Positions 56,541 to 64,000 of a stretch of DNA of 64,000 nt are shown here, piece by piece. The position numbers and the translations under genes were made by a program. Source of the stretch: Rotaria socialis (taxonomy: Eukaryota; Rotifera; Eurotatoria; Philodinida; Philodinidae); assembly GCA_905331475.1 (NCBI GenBank), contig CAJNYU010002050.1, positions 30,151 through 94,150 of the forward strand, in the 5' to 3' direction. The stretch's first letter is position 1. The number at the start of each line of letters is the position of its first letter. The notes under the pieces are model-generated. The model was not told the DNA's origin. It searched no databases and worked only from the letters and a program-made list of their open reading frames with translations.

Positions 56541-56975
56541 ATGGGAGGTAGTAGTATCAAAACCTTGATTCAACAACATGTCAAAGAAGGAGGTAATGCT
56601 AAAATTATTCTTGGCGACACGACTTTATCCAAAGCGGCTGATACGCCTGTTCAAACAACACTGAAAGCAGCTGGTAAAGCCATCGAGAGTAGAAGAGATC
56701 TAATAGCTGTACCAGCACTCTGGTTGAAAGATATGCAAAAAAATTGGCTTACGTACATGATTCTTGCTGCTATTATTTTATTAACGATTGCATTTTTATA
56801 TTGTGCGGTTCGTTCTTATTTCATGCGCAGGGGAAACAACTCGTCTATGGGTAATCTTATCAAACTTGCCTCAGTGTTCGCCAACAAAAATTCGGCATTA
56901 CAAACACAATTGCCATTGTCAGAATCGAAATTATCATCGGCTTCGCCATCAACAGTTGTAGATTTGGGAGTTTAA
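56541..56975 (+). CDS. Small single-pass membrane protein with MG N terminus
   Basis: One exon, 144 residues. N terminus MGGSSIKTLIQQHVKEGGN, then IILGDTTLSK and an amphipathic stretch. One membrane helix follows at about 72-95 (TYMILAAIILLTIAFLYCAV), then a basic flank RSYFMRRG and a Ser-rich tail ending VVDLGV. Layout and local similarity (SIK near the N terminus, GGNAKIILGDTTL against ANNNVWIINGAKF) suggest it is a paralogue of the gene at 55089. The MG start might be myristoylated. Acceptor-like attctctag is upstream of the ATG. Function unknown. Confidence 0.6.
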   Translation: MGGSSIKTLIQQHVKEGGNAKIILGDTTLSKAADTPVQTTLKAAGKAIESRRDLIAVPALWLKDMQKNWLTYMILAAIILLTIAFLYCAVRSYFMRRGNNSSMGNLIKLASVFANKNSALQTQLPLSESKLSSASPSTVVDLGV

Positions 56976-59393
56976 ATTCACATAAAAACTCCTATTCATG
57001 TGAGCTGAAAGATTTATTGAATCACAGTTTCGTGCTTTTAAATATATTAGGGTTCTCTCTATGCATGATATTTGTTTAGCTATCATCTAATCTCATTAGA
57101 TTTTTTTATTGTTTTTTTTTATCTAGAAAACTTAATATAGTCTCAACTCATTTTACCGCTTTAATAATCTTTAATTAGTCTTGCTAATTATTTTTATTGT
57201 TAAGCTCGTAAAAATCTTTTTATCATCATTGTTCAATAAATACATGAAAAGTAAAAAAAAATATACATTTTATTTCATTATAATTAGTTGATCTGATAAG
57301 ATACAGATACTAATTAGTTTATAGTATGTTCTTTCATTCGAACTCATTTCATTGATAGAAAAATATTAAACAATAGTATTTTTTATGTATCTGACTTGAT
57401 CATATCTAAATAGCTGCTTGAAAAGAGAGAACTGTGTTCTGTATTCATAAACAATATAATTTTAAGTTTAATTCCTTTCATAAGAATAATTATCATTCAT
57501 ATTGATCCCTCTCATTTTACGGAACTCACTCCACTTTTTGTAACATAAGCTTCTAATACGGTAACTTATATTACCTGACTCATCGCGCACGAGCACAGAT
57601 TCGCATTAAAATTTTAGCATTAGTCTTTAAATTTTACTTCATTCATTACATCAATGGAAAGATCAGTTTCCTCTTCGTTCAAAACTTTTCAACTCCACCT
57701 AACTACATCGATAATGAAAAACGTTGATATTGTTTTCTTTCGATACAATCTTCTATTTTTTACCAGAATTAATTCTTGAGAGCAGATGATAATATATTTT
57801 ATGCATACTATTTTATTTTGTGTCAATAACTTCATAACGATAAGGATGGATATTCTTTTTCTTCCATGTATTTCCGTACTAAAGCTCACTATATTGATCA
57901 AAACAAATTTTTTTTCCATTCTACACCACGCATCTTTTTTTAATTTTAAAACATATTTTTTTATTAACACTGAATAATTCATTACGACACATATTGATAT
58001 GATTTTGTTTTTTTTATAGATAGTATTTTAAGTTATTTAATTCAGTCCATACGGATCAACATAGATGTTCTTCATTTTATGTATGCACTTGACTACTATT
58101 CAGTACCCGCATAAAGATGGAAAAACAATTTTTCGTTTTGTATGTGACTGTTTTCTTTTAAATTTATTTACCAAGAATAGACATCAATATTATTTTCTCA
58201 CAGAGGCTTTTCCTATTCGAGATCACAATGTCGATGTCAATCAGAATCTCTATTCGTTGGTTTCATTCATTTTTACTTAATCTAGATTTAGTCAGCAACA
58301 CAAACACAAATATTCTTTCTTTAACGAATTGTGTTTTCTTCTTCTTACGTAGCTCATAAGGGGGAGGGGGATTGTGCTCTTTTTTTCACATAGTTTCCCA
58401 ACATCAATTCTTTACATCCATAAAAAGAGGGGTATGATATTCTTTTAACTTGGCCTTGTGCTCGATAAAGTACTCATTGACATAATATTCTTTTTGTACA
58501 TATATTTTTTACTTCCGCCCTGTCCGTTCCTAAAATTCTTCAAACATATTTTCCCTGTCAAGTATCCCGTTACTACATTCGCTTCGTCACGATAATCACG
58601 ATTTCCTTCCCATTAAATCTTTTACTTTTATTTTGCTCACACAATTTATTCCATCAGATAGTTCCCTTCGTCAACCTTTATAGAATATCAACGCTTTCTC
58701 GAAAAACATTTCCTTCGTCCGGAAAACTGAACCCAAAATTTCTAATATCTGACTTCAGATTTGGATTCCCCGACCCCGATAACATTAAGGAAAGTTCGAT
58801 GAAAAGACGGTTTAGCTCAAAACGAAGAAAGTTCGTATGATGTTTTTTTGACCTGCCACAAGCAGACAGACAAAGGCATTTTTTTCATATGACCCTCCCT
58901 ACAGTCGAGGGAATAAAAAAGAATGACATCATTTCTCTCTTTTTCTCATTAAAAATACCTCCTATGATGAACATTCGCCATGGCTGATTACTCCTTTTTT
59001 TGATAATATTTGAATAGAGAAAGAAAAATTTTTGTTTAAAATTTTTCATATTATTGGAGATTTGTAGAAGATGAACTATCAAGAGGCTTATTTCTCTGAA
59101 AATTGCATTGTGTATATACCTAGATCAGAACGTAAACTCGTAGAAATTATTAATTGAATCAAAAGTTAGTGTTTGACACTAGTATTCGAGATCATTTGAA
59201 GGATTTAGCTCTATACTTCTGGAATATGTTTCCTTCATGTTTCGAGTCAATTTATGCTTGCAATGCAAAATCAAATTTAATCGTTATTGGAAGCATATAC
59301 ATTATTGTTTTAATGGTGAAAACAGTCGACCACAAATCAGTATGACAAGTTAATTTTATTAAAACAAAACAAAAATTCTGTTGCATCGTTGAT
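56976..59393. other. Gene-poor AT-rich stretch
   Basis: 2.4 kb without a supportable exon. Long pyrimidine-rich runs at 58300-58600 give no coding frame. An apparent poly(A) signal (caataaa) lies near 57234, at the end of the preceding gene. Confidence 0.45.
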
Positions 59394-60229
59394 TCATTGT
59401 TTTCGAATATCTCTAGCGATACATCGTATGTAAGCTTGAAATGGATGCTGTTCGGGTGGCACGTGCTCTAGCCAAATCGTTGTGTGGCACTGTTTTCCAT
59501 CGTTCTCGATACGCTTAACATGGAATAATGTCTGCGGTAACAATAAGACTTGCTCATCTTCAAAATTGGATAAACTTGGATATTTGTCGGAAATAGCGTA
59601 GAGTCGAATAGTCGAATGGCATGGTTGGGGAAATTCAAAGATCATCAGAACATGGATCAGATCACTATTGAAGCATTCATTTGAAAGTTCTTCGGCAACA
59701 TGACGATCAGTGGATGTTGAACAAAATGTGTTTGTTCGAAGGACACACGATGATTTTCCACATGCCAATCGGTAGGCTCTCAATTCTTGAGATTTCATCG
59801 ATAAGCCACGATAGGATGTTCCTCGAAAGAATCGTGGTTTTAGCTTGGTAAAGTGGCAGACCAGTGGAAGGAGCCATGCATCTGATTCATAGTGCAGTTG
59901 ACGATACAAGGACGTTTCAAGGGTATAAAGACGTAGCAATGGCTCAATCCGTTTTTTTCGGGCAAACTCGCTTACTAGTTCACATGTTTTGTCATATTCG
60001 GGATCATTACGGGTCACATGCATATCAATAAGACGTAGTAGAAAATCTCTTACGGATGCCTCATTTTCAAAATGCCTGAACTGATCACCGAGTAAATGAT
60101 TGAACATAACAAACGTAATTGATCGAGCCAATGACGAGCCAAATAGAGTTTCTCCAACTGCTTGACTTATTTGTAATCCTCTAATGTAATTTTCATCTGC
60201 CACTAAATCAACCCACTTTTTCGATGGTG

Positions 60230-60261
<32 letters not shown>

Positions 60262-60728
60262 CCATTATCATCATCCTTATCATCATCATGCTTCTTATTC
60301 TCGCTGCCTTTTTGATCGCCGTGGATGACTGTGAAAAGTTTTTTTTGATTAGTGCTATCATCATCGTTACAGAATCGCTTTGATCCACATTTGGGTCGAA
60401 TGAAAAGCTGACGAATTTCATCATTGGCTGCTACATCAAATACAGTCATACCGTCGCGGTTTCATTGATGTTTCATTACACTTCGTTCATGTAGAAGAAT
60501 TCGAACAATATCCGAGTGACCCAAGGACGAAGCAACATGAAGAGCTGTACTTCCGCTGGACTCCCGACGATTGATGTCAGAATAGTTTAGAGAAGCGATA
60601 AGTTCTCGGACACGATTGACACCCCCGGTTTTACATGCATGATAAAGAGGACTGGTCTTACTCTTGATTAATCGACGGAAAATACTTGTGTTTTTCTTTT
60701 TTTCTGTTGTTTTTGTGCTGGTCATCAT
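59394..60728 (-). pseudogene. Ankyrin-ADP-ribosyltransferase fusion split by one in-frame TGA
   Basis: Read from ATG 60728 the frame is open for 445 codons except one TGA at 60464-60462. Before it: ankyrin repeats (SPLYHACKTGGVNRVRELI; GSTALHVASSLGHSDIVRIL). Across it: HERSVMKHQ, stop, NRDGMTVFDVAANDEIRQLF, which is one continuous ankyrin repeat. A poly-Asp tract follows. The C-terminal domain is a mono-ADP-ribosyltransferase with an apparently intact R-S-E set: Arg in RFFRGTSYRGL, NTFCSTSTDR, and the acidic FEDEQVLLLP with Glu before the strand. Such enzymes transfer ADP-ribose from NAD+. No introns. The TGA may be a recent nonsense change, a sequence error or read through; either half could also be expressed alone. 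Confidence 0.75.
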
Positions 60729-61441
60729 TGCATAATTGAGATAGAAATCAAATCAAATGCATTTGCGTATACAAAAAGACATTTATATGCTCTGATACGC
60801 AATACAATATGAATATTCATGAGCAACATGTAAACATGTAAGATGAGAGAGTAATTAATGCAATTACGTGTAAGCGAAATACACGTCATTTACTTATTTA
60901 GAATCGCTCTCTTTCGTTCTGAAGCTGTCACGAGTCACCGATTTCAGATGAATAATAGCATATTCGCTTTCGATATGGTAGACATTATATCAAATCAAAT
61001 CACATGAGAGTTATGAAAAAGAGTTTGTCAGCAGCGCATCTGATGAAGCTAAAATGTCAAACTCCCATAAGAATATGACATAACAAGTTTGGAACAGAAA
61101 AATGATAAGATATCGAAGACCCATTCATGTGTGGGTATGTGGAACGATGTAGACTCACGTGTACTGTGTAGTGTGCTCATAGGGACATCTACACCCTACA
61201 TGGTATAAGTACGAACTAGAATACCACTGGTGACGTTATCGATGATATAAAACAGAAATTGTCTATTCTCATGAAGAAGAATAACAATTTCAAATCGAAT
61301 ATTCGAATGAATATATCAATATCCGTAATTTTAGTTAAAATAATTGCAAGATATTATAAATCAACGACAGCCCAGATCAACCATCGCCACACCCTCAAGA
61401 TTGTTCATTATCCGAAAATCAATCGCTGTGCGAACTTAACT
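60729..61441. other. Intergenic
   Basis: AT-rich, no gene supported. Marks the left flank of the bacterial-like block. Confidence 0.4.
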
Positions 61442-61793
61442 CTAAAAATAAGAGGTGCAGTACGAAAGGCTAATAATGACAGCAAAAGGTTCCATATCAT
61501 ACCTATTTTTCCAGAGGCTAGGATGCGGGCCGTCTGATTTTGCCCACAGCCCTTTGCAAATGCTGTCATCCCTTACCGCTTTTACCCATTTCAAGAATTT
61601 TTCTGTAGAACAATGGTCTTTCAGGTATCTACCGATGATGTCTGCTTCTTCAACGATACCCAGCGCAGGTTTTTCTTCGGCTGCATTACAGTCAAAGGGT
61701 TTGATACAGAAAACATGTTGTTTTAGCTTTTGCACTAGCGACAACCTCAGCTTCGTGTGGGTTATTTGGCAACGATGTAAACACTTCATTCAT
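61442..61793 (-). pseudogene. Bacterial-like coding fragment, frameshifted
   Basis: From ATG 61793 one frame reads MNEVFTSLPNNPHEAEVV, then ASAKAKTTCF, and stops at 61692. The neighbouring frame takes over at that point with FCIKPFDCNAAEEKPALG, then EEADIIGRYLKDHCSTEKF and LWAKSDGPHPSLWKNRYDM. The joint reading looks like a natural enzyme with a one-base frameshift and a lost 3' end. GC content and codon use are higher than in the surroundings and resemble the next gene upstream. Family not identified. It is on the same strand as the PhyH gene 170 bp away, so both may have arrived together. Confidence 0.5.
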
Positions 61794-61963
61794 ACCATCC
61801 GAAAAAAAGGAGGCTCATAATCTTCCGCTTTATTGATATTCCGTGTATAAACACTGATCAATTGTTTTTTATAATAGGTTAATATAAGTTGAAAAGATTG
61901 AAAAAAGGTATAAAACTGAAATCATCGATCATTTCCAAATGATCAAATCAACACATCCTCAAA

Positions 61964-62809
61964 CTAGGCTTTCTCCCATCCTGTTTCTTTCAAAGCCGGA
62001 TCATTTTCTTTTTTCAAGAAATCGGCATTTGATAATGAGTCGGCATCCCAATCTATAATAGCATTATCCGGCACTACATTAACCGGCACTTTATAGGATG
62101 TTGACGTCTCATTATAGGCCGGGTTTGATTGCAGGTTAAAGCCGGAAATTATCGACCAACGCGAGTGATCTGACAGGTTAGCTTCTGACCGGTGTAACAG
62201 GTTAGTATGGAACATCAGTGCATCACCGGCTTCTACTTCCACATAGACCAATTCCATCGTTTTCAGTGCGTTATTCACCATCTGCATATCGGCTCCCATC
62301 TGTTCGCCTGCGAAACCATGATTTACTCTGCCCATTTTATGCGAGCCTTTGATCACCTGCAAACAACCGTTTTCCTTATTGGCTCGATTCAGTGCAACCA
62401 TCACACTGATTAACTGATCAGGGAACATAAACTGGTTTTTATACCAGTAACCATAATCCTGGTGCCACTCCCATGCTCCACCAACTTTTGGTTCCTTTTG
62501 CAGCACTTTTGAATGATAGTGGCAAACCGGTGCATCGCCACCTAACAATTGTTTTACTGAACCTATCATCTTTTCGCTGCGGGTTAAATACCCAAAAACA
62601 TCATTGCCGGGCGTGAACCAAAGTGATAGTCTTGTTTTTTTACCGCTTTGATCGTTAAGATCGAAAGCATTGTTAAGCATTGTAGTATCTTCCAACGCAG
62701 CATTGTATAGTTTATTGACTTCATCGGGCTTGCAAAAGGATTTTATAATGATGTATCCTTGTTGATGGTAAAGATCGACCTGGTCTGGAGTCAATTTTTG
62801 GGTTAGCAT
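61964..62809 (-). CDS. Phytanoyl-CoA dioxygenase (PhyH) family protein, probable bacterial transfer
   Basis: Single intronless exon, 281 residues. The Fe(II)/2-oxoglutarate dioxygenase core is intact: metal ligands His and Asp in WEWHQDYGYW, the distal His in TNLLHRSEANLS, and the 2-oxoglutarate-binding Arg in SRWSIISGFN. The entry LTPDQVDLYHQQGYIIIKSF is typical of the family. Family members hydroxylate small molecules; the substrate here is unknown. Composition is visibly more GC-rich than the flanks, codon use differs from neighbours, and no acceptor precedes the ATG. The style recalls Bacteroidetes proteins. Flanks on both sides are rotifer-like AT-rich sequence, which argues for integration over contamination, though an assembly chimera is not excluded. 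Confidence 0.88.
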   Translation of the reverse strand: MLTQKLTPDQVDLYHQQGYIIIKSFCKPDEVNKLYNAALEDTTMLNNAFDLNDQSGKKTRLSLWFTPGNDVFGYLTRSEKMIGSVKQLLGGDAPVCHYHSKVLQKEPKVGGAWEWHQDYGYWYKNQFMFPDQLISVMVALNRANKENGCLQVIKGSHKMGRVNHGFAGEQMGADMQMVNNALKTMELVYVEVEAGDALMFHTNLLHRSEANLSDHSRWSIISGFNLQSNPAYNETSTSYKVPVNVVPDNAIIDWDADSLSNADFLKKENDPALKETGWEKA

Positions 62810-64000
62810 CGCTACTTGTAGTGTATGATCTAAGAAAAGGTGCGACTAGAACGAGCGGATTTTTACTTCACCATGGACACTGCATCAAGCAAGTCGCATT
62901 CTCATTGGCGATTACTTACTTTAGCTTGTCGTTGTTGCAAGATGGTGTGTCTTTTCTATCAACTCTCATCTTCTTTCTCTCTTAACCTCATTTAAATATA
63001 TCTGTTACTTGCTTTTTGACGTTCTACCATGTTGATTCATCATAAAAGATATCGGTGGGTAAACAGATAAGAAACACTTCGTAGATACTGTTCGACTGTC
63101 TTTTGTTAACAAATGCAAGCATCGAAGAGATCATACAAAGAACAAAGTCTCTTCAGTTAAACGCAAAACAATGATAAGTACACAGAAAACCATACACGTG
63201 AAAATGAGAAGCACATGCACGGAAAGATATTATCAGGGGGAAAAAAGACATGCATACCGTTGACATCTGACATCTGATGGGCAATAATGCCCTAGTATTC
63301 GGAATATAATAAAATTATCGAGATAAGGAGGGTTTGTGACTGTAAGGAAAACTAGCTCACTTCCAGGTCCTGTCAATAGCAAGACATTTATAGTGTGTTG
63401 TAAGTCTTCTGTTCGTTGATGTCTACGTCCACACTCTAGTCAATAAAAATTGATAAAAGACGTTTAGTAGAAGCTATAGTCGGTAAAAATGTCGAATACG
63501 TAATGGCTGATATGGCTAATTGAAAAAAGTGTTTAAAAAATCTGTTGAAGTCAATACTTTGTTTGAATTCCAAGTTAAAACAACTTCTAGTTTTCTGATA
63601 TAGTAATTTGTAAGCATAAACAGTAAATTTTAAATTTAGCGACACCACTGGTACAATCTATGGGGATGGGAGTGCAGACAATAAACATTTATAATCATTG
63701 ATACATAGATTGCAAGTGAGTTGAATAAAACGAGAAACACTTTGATACACAGAATCTGATCGACTCATCAAAAAACATTATTGGATTCATTTGACCGTGT
63801 TATAGAAAGATGTGATCCAGCATAATCTTTATTTAAAACGCAAAGGATTTTGTTTAGATGACCTTATTTAGATCTTGTTACCCAAGTGAGCAAAAGACTG
63901 GTTAAATGACTAGTCTTTTTTCTAGTCAAGTCGACCCGTCCCGTCTAGTCTTTGTCTCAAAAACTACTCGTCCACGACTAGTCTGAGTTTTTATCCGTCA
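62810..64000. other. Intergenic, right edge
   Basis: A short plus-strand frame starting ATG 62872 (MDTASSKSHSHWRLLTLAC) could be a first exon but nothing downstream confirms it. The last 90 bp repeat ACTAGTC/GACTAGT words in both orientations, suggesting the start of a repeat that leaves the window. Confidence 0.35.

Noticed and set aside
61455-61820. Plus-strand 121-codon frame opposite the bacterial-like fragment
   Set aside because: The residue mix is typical of antisense translation, and the minus-strand reading looks like a natural protein in line with the PhyH gene.

Overview
The window is AT-rich eukaryotic nuclear DNA, most likely from a bdelloid rotifer (Adineta- or Rotaria-like). 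Several independent signals point there. Animal-type genes have mostly short GT-AG introns. Two proteins are of the ADP-ribosyltransferase type that bdelloid genomes carry in many copies, one fused to TPRs and one to ankyrin repeats. An intronless, bacterial-looking phytanoyl-CoA dioxygenase sits between AT-rich flanks. Many start codons lie just downstream of a splice-acceptor-like TTTTAG/TTTCAG, as expected for spliced-leader trans-splicing. There are also short interstitial (TGTGGG)n tracts, the telomeric repeat reported for Adineta vaga. The species cannot be fixed from the sequence alone.

Layout. 0-13 kb: unknown low-complexity proteins, a CFAP97/Hemingway-type ciliary protein, a decayed EGF-like gene, two tRNA-like sequences, a KDM4-like JmjN/JmjC demethylase with an unusual C-terminal zinc knuckle, and three tandem tRNA-Cys(GCA) genes. 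14-24 kb: carboxypeptidase Q, a TPR protein with a degenerate ADP-ribosyltransferase-like domain, an XLF/NHEJ1-like end-joining factor and an oxoglutarate/malate carrier; the last two are packed like an operon. 24-28 kb: gene-poor, with a 577-bp foldback element. 28-35 kb: a half-size MgtE/SLC41-type transporter and a tandem K2P potassium-channel pair, in which the first copy has lost the homologous ATG and the second is a pseudogene. 34.7-43.5 kb: a full ABCA transporter, then three tightly spaced same-strand genes (unknown basic protein, GT31 beta-1,3-glycosyltransferase, NDUFA1/MWFE), a likely trans-spliced operon. 44-53 kb: transposon-rich, with a hAT transposase fragment, a 100-N gap, tandem repeats and a secreted-protein gene whose 3.9-kb intron holds at least three nested elements. 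53-57 kb: an interstitial telomere-like tract, a 5'-truncated coding fragment and two small N-terminal-MG single-pass membrane proteins, one carrying a TIR element whose ends appear to supply coding sequence and an intron. 59-64 kb: an ankyrin-ADP-ribosyltransferase gene split by one in-frame TGA, and the bacterial-like block.

Assembly notes. Three single-N positions (12902, 33450, 51164) are each followed by a repeat of the sequence just upstream. They look like unmerged contig overlaps or haplotype joins, so copy number near them should not be taken at face value. All exon models were built by hand from reading frame and GT/AG sites; every multi-exon model listed keeps phase across each intron. 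Protein identities rest on motif recognition, not database searches.
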